Assembly: GCF_013030265.1 (NCBI RefSeq)
Contig: NZ_WPZQ01000010.1
Span: 124,001-188,000, forward strand
Direction of reading: 5' to 3'
Source: Ruegeria arenilitoris
Lineage (GTDB): Bacteria > Pseudomonadota > Alphaproteobacteria > Rhodobacterales > Rhodobacteraceae
Length of the DNA: 64,000 nucleotides
Shown here: in pieces, positions 25,814-35,140 of the stretch
Position numbering within the stretch: the stretch's first letter is position 1
Layout of the letters: every line of letters begins with the position of its first letter
The notes under the pieces: model-generated
Database searches by the model: none
What the model was told of the DNA's origin: nothing
Seen by the model: the letters and a program-made list of their open reading frames with translations, nothing else
Program-made: the position numbers and the translations under genes

Positions 25814-27709
25814 TTAGAGATGGGTATGAACAACCTTAAGCGCGTGGTTCAGCATCGCGCGATTGATCTCTTCGTCTGCCGGGGGCTTCGGATTCTGAGA
25901 TGGTGAAAGCGAGGCTTTTCGCTCAGCCTCACCAACCGGTAAAACCCGCCCTTCCATAACTGTGCCCCAGACATTGATGTCGCGGATCGATGTCGGGTCT
26001 ACGCTCAGGGGGTTTTCATCCAGAATAGTCAGGTTGGCCCGTTTGCCCGGTTCGATGCTCCCGATCTCATCACTCATCCTGAGGGCCTGAGCCGCCTCGA
26101 TCGTAACCCCGCGAAGCCCCATCTCGGCCGGTACTCTCTGATCCGCGCCAGCGGTGCGACCGGAAGAAGTTATCCGATTGACCGCACACCACATCAGAAA
26201 CAAAGGATCAGCGGGTGCCATTGGCATATCTGAATGCAGTGACCACGGGATACCAGCGAGCGACAAGTCACCCAGGCGAACCATCGAATCCGCGCGTTGC
26301 GGACCAAGACCAACTTTCGAGTACTGATCTGCAAGAGCCGTCACATAGTAGGGATTTCCACTGACGATAGCGCCAAGCGCGCGAATCCGCTCGACTTGAT
26401 CCGGGGCGCTGACCGCAAAATGCACCAGAACGGTGCGGTGATCATATCGCGGGTTGCGGCGCAGATTGGCCTCGAGCGTATCAAGAACCCGATCAAGCCC
26501 CGCGTCGCCATTGACGTGAATATGGATTTGATATCCTGCATCCCAGTAAACGCGGAATGCGCGCTCAAACAGATCGCGGTCCATCATCCATTCGCCATCA
26601 TGACCATCCAGATAAGGATCACGTACCTGCATCAGCAGCGAATAAATTGCGCCATCTGCAAAAAGCTTTGCCTGCTTTGGCGCAAGACTTGTCATGCCAC
26701 CATACCAAGAGGCCAGCTTTTCGGTTTCAGCAATGACTTGCGCATCATCCGAGTAGGTCGCGACCATCGACTTTGCATCCACGATAAATGACCAGCGAAA
26801 TGGCATATCCGGGTTCGAGAAAACTTCGTTAACGCCATCCTGTACCGGTTTAGACAGAATCCCGCCCGGCTCATTGCCGAAGGTAATGCCTTTGGCGTGC
26901 ATATAGTCGCGCGTGATTTCCAGGCCGGAACGCAGGCGTTCGGGGGTTGCGACCATATTCGCGATGTTAGGCAAAACTCCGAACAGGCCCTGTTCCCAAA
27001 ACCGCGCTTCTTCAAAATTGCTTTGCTCTTTTGCTGACGGGCTGAACGTTTCGAACTTGTCCCGGGTAACACCACCGCGCTCCATTGCCGCCGAGTTCAG
27101 TACCATCTCGTGACATGAGCGCGCCCAAACAAGAATTGGACGTGTTTTGCTGATTGTGTCGAGATCGGCACGTGTTAATGGGCCATAGAAGGCGGGGTGA
27201 TAGCCCCAGCTGAGCAGAGGTTCATCCGGATCTGACTTCTCGGCTTCGGCCTTGGTCAGACGTGCCATGAAATCCTGTTTGTCTTTAACGCGAGGAACAG
27301 TTCCGCTCGGCAGGACCCAATCCTCGATTGCCAGGATTTCAGATGACATCGTAAGCGCGGCAAGTACAGGATGGTCATGCTGGGCGATAAAGCCGGGTAC
27401 GATTACGTGATCGGCAAAAGTCGTATCGATTTCGTAGGGCTGGTCGCCCAAAACACGCTGCACATCTTCCAGCGTTCCGGCCCAGAGGATTCTGTCGCCA
27501 ACCACTGCAACCGCCTCGGCGGTTGGCCGTGCATCATTGAGCGTGATGATTTCGCGGGCAGTGTAGATCGTCGCCTGAGGTGCCGAGACAATTGATCCAC
27601 CAATATCCTGCAGTGACCCAGTTTCTGCCAAAGCATGTCTCAATGGTGTCAGTGCTGCAGCAGAAGCTAATCCAGTTCTCACAAATCGCCGGCGACCGAT
27701 ATCTTTCAT
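25814..27709 (-). CDS. Tat-exported amidohydrolase (YtcJ-like)
   Basis: A 631-residue protein with a twin-arginine signal at residues 6-30 (RRRFVRTGLASAAALTP), so it is probably folded and cofactor-loaded before export to the periplasm. The mature part is an amidohydrolase of the YtcJ type. It has VIVPGFIAQHDHP (metal HxH region), HVNGDAGLDRVLDTLEANLR, and the late HSDMPMAPADPLFLMWCAVNR, and it ends with the IEPGKRANLTILDENPL strand. Relatives act on amides or carbamates; the substrate is unknown. It stands alone between the HU and BCCT genes. Confidence 0.87.
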   Translation of the reverse strand: MKDIGRRRFVRTGLASAAALTPLRHALAETGSLQDIGGSIVSAPQATIYTAREIITLNDARPTAEAVAVVGDRILWAGTLEDVQRVLGDQPYEIDTTFADHVIVPGFIAQHDHPVLAALTMSSEILAIEDWVLPSGTVPRVKDKQDFMARLTKAEAEKSDPDEPLLSWGYHPAFYGPLTRADLDTISKTRPILVWARSCHEMVLNSAAMERGGVTRDKFETFSPSAKEQSNFEEARFWEQGLFGVLPNIANMVATPERLRSGLEITRDYMHAKGITFGNEPGGILSKPVQDGVNEVFSNPDMPFRWSFIVDAKSMVATYSDDAQVIAETEKLASWYGGMTSLAPKQAKLFADGAIYSLLMQVRDPYLDGHDGEWMMDRDLFERAFRVYWDAGYQIHIHVNGDAGLDRVLDTLEANLRRNPRYDHRTVLVHFAVSAPDQVERIRALGAIVSGNPYYVTALADQYSKVGLGPQRADSMVRLGDLSLAGIPWSLHSDMPMAPADPLFLMWCAVNRITSSGRTAGADQRVPAEMGLRGVTIEAAQALRMSDEIGSIEPGKRANLTILDENPLSVDPTSIRDINVWGTVMEGRVLPVGEAERKASLSPSQNPKPPADEEINRAMLNHALKVVHTHL

Positions 27710-27811
27710 AATCGAGTTTCCTCAGACAGTTGGGTGACAATGGTATTCGATTTCAAAAGAGTAATTCCCATCACAATATCTGAATTTTGCACGGTGTCTT
27801 GCCCAAGGCAT

Positions 27812-27840
27812 AAAAAAACCCCGCAGAACGCGCTGCGGGG
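27812..27840 (-). terminator. Terminator of the BCCT-like gene
   Basis: CCCCGCAG and CTGCGGGG form an 8-bp perfect stem with a 6-base loop. On the minus strand the stem is followed by seven T. It lies 48 bases after the transporter stop. Confidence 0.92.
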
Positions 27841-27888
27841 TTTGATTTGTCCAAGGCAGAAGTTGCCTGTGGTGTTTTGGTCTCCGGC

Positions 27889-29097
27889 TTAGTGAACCGT
27901 TTCAACCTTGTGGAAATCCAGATCGCGCCCTTCGGGCATGGAGTCGATGCTCAGCACCTCTTTGCGCTTGGCAATCAGGATGTAGACAACGCAGGCCAGA
28001 TACAGGCCAACCACAACCGCGCCGATCCACTGGATTTGCAGCCACTGGCTCTGGAACAACAGGGTCAGGACAAACAGCAGGACAACGTTTCCTGCGACAT
28101 ATGCCGCCTTGCCGAACCGTTCGACTGTCATGTTCAGGTTGTCGGTGTACAGGCGGATAAGCGAGTCCAGCGAGTTGATCACAAAGGTCACGCCCACGAT
28201 CACCATCGCGATGTTGGTGATGCCTGCAGTGCTGATGCCGTTCAGGTGATAGTAGTAGAGAACGGTGAACCAGATCGCCAGCGGGATCGATGGGAAGATC
28301 AACAACGCGGCCAGCAGTTGCCATGTTTTCAGGCCACCGACAAAACGCGAGGTGAACTGGCCGATCATGATCGACCATGCAAACCACCAGAACAGATAGA
28401 AGGCATGATAGTCGGTCAGCGGCAGGACAAACTTATGCAGGTTTGCGAAGTACGCACCGATGTTGCTGCTGGTTTCTGCAAATCCGGTCAGACCCATACC
28501 AGCTGCAGCCCACATGCCCAGAATCAGAGCAAGGAACAGGAAGGTAGAGCCCACCGACAGGATGCGCACGTATTTCAGATCTGTCGACGAATAGGCCGCC
28601 GCCAGAATGACCACGAACACGATGATGTAGAAAGTGGTGACAACGGATTCACCGTCTCCGACCTCGGGCAGGTAGCCAGGCAGGTAGATCAGGAACAGGC
28701 TGGCGGTGAAGGCGCAGGTGCCGATGATCACCACGTTGTTGATCAACTTGACCAGCGGGATCTCAAAGAACTTCACACGTGGTTCGATGACGCAGAAGTA
28801 GAACGCGGTCAGGAAGTAGAACGCCCAGATCAAAAAGCCCCAGAAACCGAACTCGATCGCCAAGGGGTTGGCGAAGGCGTAAGCAGGTTCTTCGGCATAG
28901 CCGCCAAACTCGGTCAGTGGGAACATGATCAGGCCAACGTCCAAGCCGGATGTGAACAGGATCGCAATGAATGTGAACAGATGGACAGGCGTTACACCAA
29001 CGCAGCGTAGATTCCACCATTTCACGACGAAGAAAGCGACCAGGCCCAATGCCAACAGGACGCCAAATGACAGGATGTATTCCAGAAGCACCGACAA
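27889..29097 (-). CDS. BCCT-like transporter, shortened form
   Basis: A 402-residue polytopic membrane protein related to betaine/carnitine/choline transporters. FTSGLDVGLIMFPLTEF aligns with the glycine-rich substrate/ion helix (GMGIGL in BetP), and FWWFAWSIMIGQFTSRFVGG with the Trp-rich signature helix. The next helix in line, EFGFWGFLIWAFYFLTAFYF, also fits. It is about 100 residues shorter than typical family members: it begins near the second helix and has a short tail. The glycine motif carries an Asp. The substrate is probably a quaternary amine, by family only. It ends in a strong terminator and is divergent from the EamA gene. Confidence 0.75.
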   Translation of the reverse strand: MSVLLEYILSFGVLLALGLVAFFVVKWWNLRCVGVTPVHLFTFIAILFTSGLDVGLIMFPLTEFGGYAEEPAYAFANPLAIEFGFWGFLIWAFYFLTAFYFCVIEPRVKFFEIPLVKLINNVVIIGTCAFTASLFLIYLPGYLPEVGDGESVVTTFYIIVFVVILAAAYSSTDLKYVRILSVGSTFLFLALILGMWAAAGMGLTGFAETSSNIGAYFANLHKFVLPLTDYHAFYLFWWFAWSIMIGQFTSRFVGGLKTWQLLAALLIFPSIPLAIWFTVLYYYHLNGISTAGITNIAMVIVGVTFVINSLDSLIRLYTDNLNMTVERFGKAAYVAGNVVLLFVLTLLFQSQWLQIQWIGAVVVGLYLACVVYILIAKRKEVLSIDSMPEGRDLDFHKVETVH

Positions 29098-29277
29098 ACC
29101 TCCCTTGATGTGTCAGATCGGGCAGCGGATATCTTTAATTGGCCAGTCAATCAATAAAAACATGCGTAATGACTTTCTTGTATGGCGCATGTGTCTTTTT
29201 TGACGAAGTGATGACCTCGCGCTTGAAGCTTTTTGGAAAATCAGAAACAGTCCTGCCGATTTGAAAAGGGGATCGTG

Positions 29278-30156
29278 ATGGACCTGCGCGCCATAGCCAT
29301 GGGGCTGATATTTGCCTTCATCTGGTCATCCGCCTTTACATCGGCACGGATCATAGTTTCCGATGCCTCGCCTCTATTTTCGTTGGCGCTTCGCTTTCTG
29401 ATTTCCGGTGTGATCGGCGTCACGATTGCCAGGGTGATGGGGCAGAGCTGGAAGCTCACCAGATCTCAGTGGTACGCCACGTTCTTATTCGGAATTTGCC
29501 AGAATGCCCTTTATTTGGGTCTGAATTTTTATGCGATGCAAACTGTCGAGGCATCGGTCGCCGCCATTATAGCGTCGACGATGCCGTTGCTGGTCGCATT
29601 GGCAGGATGGCTGTTGTTTGGCGAAAAGCTCCGTCCCTTGGGCGTCATCGGCCTGCTCGCCGGCTTTGCCGGTGTCGCCCTGATCATGAGCAGCCGGATC
29701 AGCGCTGGCATTGATATGTTCGGTGTCATGCTCTGCGGTTTGGGTGCCTTAGCGCTCACGCTGGCAACGCTGGCGGTTCGGGGTGCCACCTCAGGGGGCA
29801 ACTTCATGATGGTTGTCGGACTACAGATGCTTGTGGGTTCAGCTATTCTCTTCCTCGCTGCACCGCTGTTTGAGACCATCTATATTCATCTGACCGTGCC
29901 CTTTGCACTGGCTTTCACCTATACGACCCTGTTCCCCGGCCTGCTGGCGACATTGATCTGGTTCTTGCTTTTGAACCGCATCGGTGCCACCCGGGCCGCG
30001 ACATTCCATTTTCTAAATCCTGTGTTTGGCGTCGCCATTGCTGCCATCTTGTTGGGTGAAAGGCTTGGACCACTTGATGTGATCGGTGTGCTTGTGACGA
30101 CAATTGGTATTCTGGCCGTGCAGTTGTCGCGCCAACCCGAGGTTAAAACCGCCTGA
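29278..30156 (+). CDS. EamA/DMT-family transporter
   Basis: A 292-residue protein of about ten hydrophobic helices in two repeats of the EamA type (MGLIFAFIWSSAFTSARIIV ... and a second half starting near FGVMLCGLGALALTLATLAV). The second repeat carries the usual GERLGPLDVIGVLVTTIGILAV end. It is likely an exporter of amino acids or metabolites. I chose ATG 29278 because AAGGGGA precedes it by 5 bases; the frame is open upstream to 29233. The gene stands alone. Confidence 0.88.
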   Translation: MDLRAIAMGLIFAFIWSSAFTSARIIVSDASPLFSLALRFLISGVIGVTIARVMGQSWKLTRSQWYATFLFGICQNALYLGLNFYAMQTVEASVAAIIASTMPLLVALAGWLLFGEKLRPLGVIGLLAGFAGVALIMSSRISAGIDMFGVMLCGLGALALTLATLAVRGATSGGNFMMVVGLQMLVGSAILFLAAPLFETIYIHLTVPFALAFTYTTLFPGLLATLIWFLLLNRIGATRAATFHFLNPVFGVAIAAILLGERLGPLDVIGVLVTTIGILAVQLSRQPEVKTA

Positions 30157-30253
30157 TCCAACGCACGAGCGCGCGAGGCATCTGAAATATGGCTTTGATT
30201 TCCTCTATGATGTGCCCAAATAGTGCATCACGAAAGACAACACCGGAGGAGCC

Positions 30254-30703
30254 ATGACTCGTTACACCAAAGACCCCGAGGCCATCGCCGCCCTCTCTCC
30301 CGAAGAGTTTCACGTGACTCAGCGTAGCGGTACCGAACGGCCGGGTACTGGAAAACACCTGAATAACAAAGAGCCGGGTATCTATGTGGATATCGTTTCG
30401 GGTGAGCCGCTGTTTGCCTCGACCCACAAGTACGAATCCGGCTGTGGCTGGCCCAGCTTTACCAAGCCAATCATCCACGAGCATGTCGAAGAGCTCGAAG
30501 ATCGTACCCTGGGTATGATCCGTACCGAGGTACGCTCGAAACATGGCGACAGCCATCTGGGCCATGTGTTTCCGGACGGTCCGCGCGAACATGGCGGGCT
30601 GCGCTATTGCATAAACTCTGCCGCGCTTCGGTTTATCCATCGTGACGATATGGAAACCGAAGGTTACGGCGAATTCCTGATCCATGTGGAGGAAATCCAA
30701 TGA
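30254..30703 (+). CDS. msrB: Peptide methionine (R)-S-oxide reductase
   Basis: A 149-residue MsrB that reduces methionine-R-sulfoxide in proteins. The catalytic cysteine lies in [11 protein letters not shown] and a second cysteine, probably resolving, in ESGCGWPSF. The zinc-binding CxxC pairs of other MsrBs are absent, so this is the zinc-free form. GGAGG precedes the ATG. The stop overlaps the msrA start by four bases, coupling repair of both sulfoxide stereoisomers. Confidence 0.95.
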   Translation: MTRYTKDPEAIAALSPEEFHVTQRSGTERPGTGKHLNNKEPGIYVDIVSGEPLFASTHKYESGCGWPSFTKPIIHEHVEELEDRTLGMIRTEVRSKHGDSHLGHVFPDGPREHGGLRYCINSAALRFIHRDDMETEGYGEFLIHVEEIQ

Positions 30704-31212
30704 CCGAACAACGCGCTGTTCTTGCCGGGGGCTGTTTCTGGGGCATGCAGGATCTGATCCGCAAGCTGCCCGGCGTTTCCCGCACTCGTGTCGGATACAC
30801 TGGCGGAGACGTACCAAACGCAACCTATCGCAACCATGGTACCCACGCAGAAGGGATTGAGATCTGGTTTGATCCTACCAGGATCACCTATCGCGAGTTG
30901 CTGGAGTTCTTCTTTCAGATTCACGACCCGACCACGGTGAACCGACAGGGCAATGACATCGGGATGAGTTATCGCTCTGCTATCTACTACGTCGATGAGG
31001 CGCAGAAACAGGTCGCAGTGGACACAATCGCCGATGTAGATGCCAGTGGAATATGGCCGGGCATGGTCGTGACCGAAGTGGAACCTGTGAGTGATTTCTG
31101 GGAAGCCGAGCCCGAGCATCAGGACTATCTGGAGCGTATCCCAAACGGGTATACTTGCCACTTCCCGCGTCAGGACTGGGTGCTGCCAAAGCGCACCGAC
31201 GCCGCAGAATAA
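30700..31212 (+). CDS. msrA: Peptide methionine (S)-S-oxide reductase
   Basis: A 170-residue MsrA with the catalytic motif [17 protein letters not shown] followed by [19 protein letters not shown] and the [23 protein letters not shown] core. It reduces methionine-S-sulfoxide using thioredoxin. It is shorter than E. coli MsrA because it lacks the long N-terminal extension, as is common. It is translationally coupled to msrB and ends at a bidirectional hairpin. Confidence 0.96.
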   Translation: MTEQRAVLAGGCFWGMQDLIRKLPGVSRTRVGYTGGDVPNATYRNHGTHAEGIEIWFDPTRITYRELLEFFFQIHDPTTVNRQGNDIGMSYRSAIYYVDEAQKQVAVDTIADVDASGIWPGMVVTEVEPVSDFWEAEPEHQDYLERIPNGYTCHFPRQDWVLPKRTDAAE

Positions 31213-31220
31213 CAGACCTG

Positions 31221-31242
31221 CCTCCTCCGTTCGCGGAGGAGG
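31221..31242. terminator. Hairpin between convergent msrA and hydantoinase genes
   Basis: CCTCCTCCG and CGGAGGAGG form a perfect 9-bp stem with a TTCG tetraloop. It fills the gap between two convergent stop codons. Neither side has a long T run, so it may act on both strands as a weak terminator or mRNA 3'-end stabiliser. Confidence 0.65.
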
Positions 31243-33246
31243 TTAGCCCACGGCGACCCTTGGTCGGCCACTGGCCTCGACGGTCACAAGCGCCTCGACG
31301 AACACATCTCTGCCTTCGACCTGCGCAGTACGAATGTCGCGATCTATGATCACCCGAATATCTTCAGCTCCAGCTTCGCGTACTGATTTTTCGGTTTCAT
31401 CCCGTAGAACCGATTCCAACAGGCCCAGTGCCGCATCCGGTTCTGAGAAATCCTGTGGCCCATCCTCGAGATGCACGCGAAAGAGCCCTTCGGAAGGTGA
31501 CGTCACCGTACCGGCACGCCGCAATGTAAGGCGACCAACGACTGCACCAATGGCATTGGCGACGCCAGCATGTTCTGGCAGGACCATCGCGCAATGCAGC
31601 CGCTCACCAACCGCCGGATAATAGCTGGGGGCCGAAGCGCCCAGCCCGACTACATCCACATTCAGCGCTGCATCCAGCGCCATCAAACCCCGGTGCCGAG
31701 ACAATCCCCGCTGCGTCAGAACATGCCGCGCCAAGTCCTGAGCTGGTAGGCCCAATCCATCGGTTTCTTCTGCGAAAGCAGTCTCTAACAAGGTCAAAGC
31801 TGTCTGTTCCGTCAGTTGATCAATGATCATCTGGGCAAGCGCCTCGGGGGATTTTGCCAACAGGTCACCAGACCCAACCCGCCTGCGCGCGATCAGCTCC
31901 AACGCTTTACAGGCGGCATCGCCGTCCCAGTCTGTTAGCTTGCCAAGTACATGGCTGGCATCTGATGGAGTAATACCGGATACCTGCACAATGCCGCGGT
32001 CTACCAGACGGTTCAGCGCACCGTTTTCCATCCGGGTTCGCAGTAGTGAAGACAGGGGCAATACGGTGTCGCCAAGCCGATCCAGCAGAACCTCTTCGCG
32101 TTCACCAACACCATCCGCGCGGATACCCGGCACGCGGCGGGCAAAACGTGTATCATGCTCACCGACCGTCGTGGCCCGTAATTGTTCATCCAGAACCGCA
32201 TGGACGATTTCTGGCGCTTCTGCTGCGATTAGTGAAACCGGCAAGACACGTCTTGGTCCAAGAAACACACCTCCGCCCAAGCCTTCGGTCACGACATGCA
32301 CCTGACTGTCCCCACCCAGACCATGGGTTCGCATTGCAACGGCCTCGACCATCGTTCGGAACCCACCAACTTGCGCACCGGCTGGATCGATCGCGGGCTT
32401 GCCATCGCGGATCAGCGCCACATCCGTCGTCGTGCCGCCAATATCCGAGACCAAAGCGTTTTCGGCCCCGGTCAACCAGCGTGCACCCACGATCGAGGCA
32501 GCGGGTCCGCTGAGGATTGTTTCAATTGGCCGTTCGCGGGCCTGTTCTGCGCTCATCAAGGCACCATCACCACGCACGACCATCATCGGGGCGTGGATGT
32601 CCAGTTCGCGCAATCGGTCCTGAGCACGTCCGATCAACCGGTCAATCATCCCGATCAAACGGGCGTTCAGCACTGCTGTTACTGCCCGTTTCGGACCATT
32701 CAGCTTGGCTGACAACTGATGTGAGCAGGTGACTGGGGCGCCCGTCCTTTCGGTAATGATCTGCGCAGCCTTCAACTCATGTGCCGGGTTACGCGTGGCG
32801 AATTGTGCTGCGACCGCAAAGCCCGAAATGCCTTTGTGAGAGTCTAGAAATGCCTCAAGCGCTTGGATGTCCAGCGGCGCAACCTCGCCTCCGGCATGGC
32901 TATGGCCGCCCGAAATCACCAGCGCAGGGTCACCCTTCAGGGCATCCTTCAACCCATGCTTTTCCAGATCGCTTTCCCGAAAGCCGATATAGATCAAAGC
33001 GACACGGCCACCTTGCCCTTCAACCAGCGCGTTGGTGGCAAGCGTTGTCGACAACGAGGCAAGTGAGATCTGATCCGGAGACACCTGCGCCTCGTCCAGA
33101 ACGGCCGAGATTGCCTTGCCCACGCCAATCGCCAAATCTGCGCGAGTGGTCAGGGATTTGGCCGAGGCGATGACCTCTTTCTCATCCCGGATCAACACCG
33201 CATCAGTATAGGTTCCGCCCGTATCGACACCCAAAGCCAAGGCCAT
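31243..33246 (-). CDS. Hydantoinase/oxoprolinase family protein (HyuA-like)
   Basis: A 667-residue ATP-dependent hydrolase of the HyuA/oxoprolinase A type. ALALGVDTGGTYTDAVLI is the first phosphate-binding motif of the actin-like ATPase fold, LVSDIGGTTTDVALIRDG is the second, and the Hydant_A core lies between. The start at 33246 follows AAGGAGGA. Most relatives act with a HyuB subunit, but no hyuB is adjacent. The substrate could be a hydantoin, 5-oxoproline-like lactam or N-methylhydantoin and cannot be chosen from sequence. It lies 72 bases downstream of queG on the same strand. Confidence 0.87.
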   Translation of the reverse strand: MALALGVDTGGTYTDAVLIRDEKEVIASAKSLTTRADLAIGVGKAISAVLDEAQVSPDQISLASLSTTLATNALVEGQGGRVALIYIGFRESDLEKHGLKDALKGDPALVISGGHSHAGGEVAPLDIQALEAFLDSHKGISGFAVAAQFATRNPAHELKAAQIITERTGAPVTCSHQLSAKLNGPKRAVTAVLNARLIGMIDRLIGRAQDRLRELDIHAPMMVVRGDGALMSAEQARERPIETILSGPAASIVGARWLTGAENALVSDIGGTTTDVALIRDGKPAIDPAGAQVGGFRTMVEAVAMRTHGLGGDSQVHVVTEGLGGGVFLGPRRVLPVSLIAAEAPEIVHAVLDEQLRATTVGEHDTRFARRVPGIRADGVGEREEVLLDRLGDTVLPLSSLLRTRMENGALNRLVDRGIVQVSGITPSDASHVLGKLTDWDGDAACKALELIARRRVGSGDLLAKSPEALAQMIIDQLTEQTALTLLETAFAEETDGLGLPAQDLARHVLTQRGLSRHRGLMALDAALNVDVVGLGASAPSYYPAVGERLHCAMVLPEHAGVANAIGAVVGRLTLRRAGTVTSPSEGLFRVHLEDGPQDFSEPDAALGLLESVLRDETEKSVREAGAEDIRVIIDRDIRTAQVEGRDVFVEALVTVEASGRPRVAVG

Positions 33247-33318
33247 CGGGTCCTCCTTATTGTTCGCTGGTGACGGGTGTAGCGAATTGAAACGACGCGT
33301 CCAGCCTGTTTGCGGCAC

Positions 33319-34350
33319 TTATGACAATCGTTTCACCGCCCATCGCGCCGCATCAGCGACGGTGGCATCCGGATCATGAATCAATGCCTGTGCTGCAGAC
33401 CGCAGCGAAGCGGTGCCAGAGTTTCCGATGGCATAGAGAACATTGCGCACAAAGCGACCCCGACCAATCCGCTTGATCGGTGAGCCAGAGAATTTCTGAC
33501 GGAAACCCGCATCGTCCAACGCAACAAGCTCGGCCAGCTTTGGTGCCTTGAGGTCCTCGCGCGCCGCATAGCGTATGTCGCTTGCTGCCACAGCAAACTT
33601 GTTCCAGGGGCAGGCTGCCAGGCAATCATCGCAGCCGTAGATGCGGTTGCCCAGTTTCTGCCGCAGCTCTTCGTCTACTGGCCCTTTGTGTTCAATCGTC
33701 AGGTACGAAATGCAGCGACGTGCATCCAGTTGATAGGGGGCGGGAAACGCATCGGTCGGACAGCTGTCCAGACAGGCCCGGCAGGATCCGCAATGATCCA
33801 CTTCGGCTGGGTCAGCCGGTAGCTCAATGGTGGTAAAAACAGACCCTATGAAGGACCAATTACCCCAATCCCGACTGACCAGATTGGTGTGTTTGCCTTG
33901 CCATCCAAGCCCGGCTGCATGGCCCAGCGCCTTTTCGGGAACCGGCGCTGTATCGACAAATACCTTCACCTCTCCGCCGGCCTCGGCAATCAGCCAGCGT
34001 GCAAGGCGTTTCAGCCGTTTCTTGACGAGATCGTGGTAATCCTTGTTCTGCGCGTAAACCGAGATTGCACCCCGGTCCGGGTGGTTCAGAACTTCGGTCG
34101 GATCATGATTGGGGGTGTAACTTTCGGCCAGCATGATGACCGAGCGAGCCTCGGGCCACAAAGCGGACGGATCGCCCCGCCAATGGGTGCGTTCTGCCAT
34201 CCACCCCATCTGACCGTGATATCCGGCTTGCAGAAAGGCATCCAGCCGAGCCGGAACTTCGGGAATGTCCCATGGTCGGCAGATGCGACAGGATACAAAC
34301 CCTTCGGAAAGAGCTTGCGATATCATCCGCTCTTTGAGTGTTTGAGTCAT
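33319..34350 (-). CDS. queG: Epoxyqueuosine reductase
   Basis: A 343-residue cobalamin- and iron-sulfur-dependent enzyme that makes the last step of queuosine synthesis in tRNA. It shows [33 protein letters not shown] (catalytic Asp and cofactor region), two [4Fe-4S] clusters ([12 protein letters not shown] and [13 protein letters not shown]), and a HEAT-like C-terminal tail. ATG 34350 gives the family start; the longer frame adds a non-conserved leader. It sits 66 bases downstream of a GST gene on the same strand. Confidence 0.94.
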   Translation of the reverse strand: MTQTLKERMISQALSEGFVSCRICRPWDIPEVPARLDAFLQAGYHGQMGWMAERTHWRGDPSALWPEARSVIMLAESYTPNHDPTEVLNHPDRGAISVYAQNKDYHDLVKKRLKRLARWLIAEAGGEVKVFVDTAPVPEKALGHAAGLGWQGKHTNLVSRDWGNWSFIGSVFTTIELPADPAEVDHCGSCRACLDSCPTDAFPAPYQLDARRCISYLTIEHKGPVDEELRQKLGNRIYGCDDCLAACPWNKFAVAASDIRYAAREDLKAPKLAELVALDDAGFRQKFSGSPIKRIGRGRFVRNVLYAIGNSGTASLRSAAQALIHDPDATVADAARWAVKRLS

Positions 34351-34416
34351 TGTTATTGAGCCGAGCCGTTCCCTGTGCCTTTGGGGTGCGATGCGTCCCA
34401 CCCCTTGTTCTGGATA

Positions 34417-35082
34417 TCAGAAATCCAGATCGGCGTAATGGGCTGGTGGCCGGAAACCCGGGACCTGATCCGCGAGGATCGAGCGGAAGGCCGGTCTGGA
34501 TTTGATTTTTGCATACCAATCCTTGACCACCTGACTGCGGTTCCAGTCCACGTCAGAGATGTAGTCCAAAGCTGACAAATGCGCAGCAGCGGCAAAATCA
34601 GCCAATGTCATTTGATCCCCCGCCAGCCAGCGGCGGTGATCCAGCAACCAGGTCATGTAGTCCAGGTGATACTTGATCGCCCGCGCACCTTCTTTGACGT
34701 TTTTACTGTCCGGATACCCCTGACCTGTCACCTTCTTGTTCACGCGCTCATAAAGAAGTTTCGAAGTCACTTCGTGATGAAACTTGTCATCGAACCAGCC
34801 AACAATTCGCCGGACTTCGTAACGGGCCTCGGGCTTTTTGGGCATCAAAGGCGGTTCAGGGCGGGTTTCTTCGATGTATTCACAGATCGCAGCGCTTTCG
34901 GCCAACACCAATCCGTCCAGCCGCAGCACTGGCACCTTGCCCGCTGGATTTCGTCGAAGAAAATCCGGATCCTGCTCCCAATATCGTTCTTCGACCAGTT
35001 CGACTTCGATCTTCTTTTCCGCCAGCGACAGGCGGACCTTGCGACAGTAGGGGGACAGGGGAACGTGAAACAAACGCGCCAT
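34417..35082 (-). CDS. Glutathione S-transferase family protein
   Basis: A 221-residue protein with an N-terminal thioredoxin-like domain and an all-helical C-terminal domain. The former has SPYCRKVRLSL, where the Cys or Ser could activate glutathione, GKVPVLRLDGLVLAESAAICEYIEE with the cis-Pro and the gamma-glutamyl-binding Glu-Ser; the latter has RWLAGDQMTLADFAAAAHL. The substrate is unknown. ATG 35082 is preferred; the long upstream frame overlaps mtgA and is not family-like. Confidence 0.9.
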   Translation of the reverse strand: MARLFHVPLSPYCRKVRLSLAEKKIEVELVEERYWEQDPDFLRRNPAGKVPVLRLDGLVLAESAAICEYIEETRPEPPLMPKKPEARYEVRRIVGWFDDKFHHEVTSKLLYERVNKKVTGQGYPDSKNVKEGARAIKYHLDYMTWLLDHRRWLAGDQMTLADFAAAAHLSALDYISDVDWNRSQVVKDWYAKIKSRPAFRSILADQVPGFRPPAHYADLDF

Positions 35083-35140
35083 GGACTTCCAATCGAACCA
35101 GTGAATACTTCCAAGCTTTAGCCTTGGCAGGGCAGTGGTT

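Noticed and set aside
27847..29010. 387-codon plus-strand frame opposite the BCCT-like gene
   Set aside because: The protein is highly polar and Gln/Asp/His-rich, the usual shadow of a membrane protein gene read backwards. The minus strand has clear family motifs and a proper terminator.
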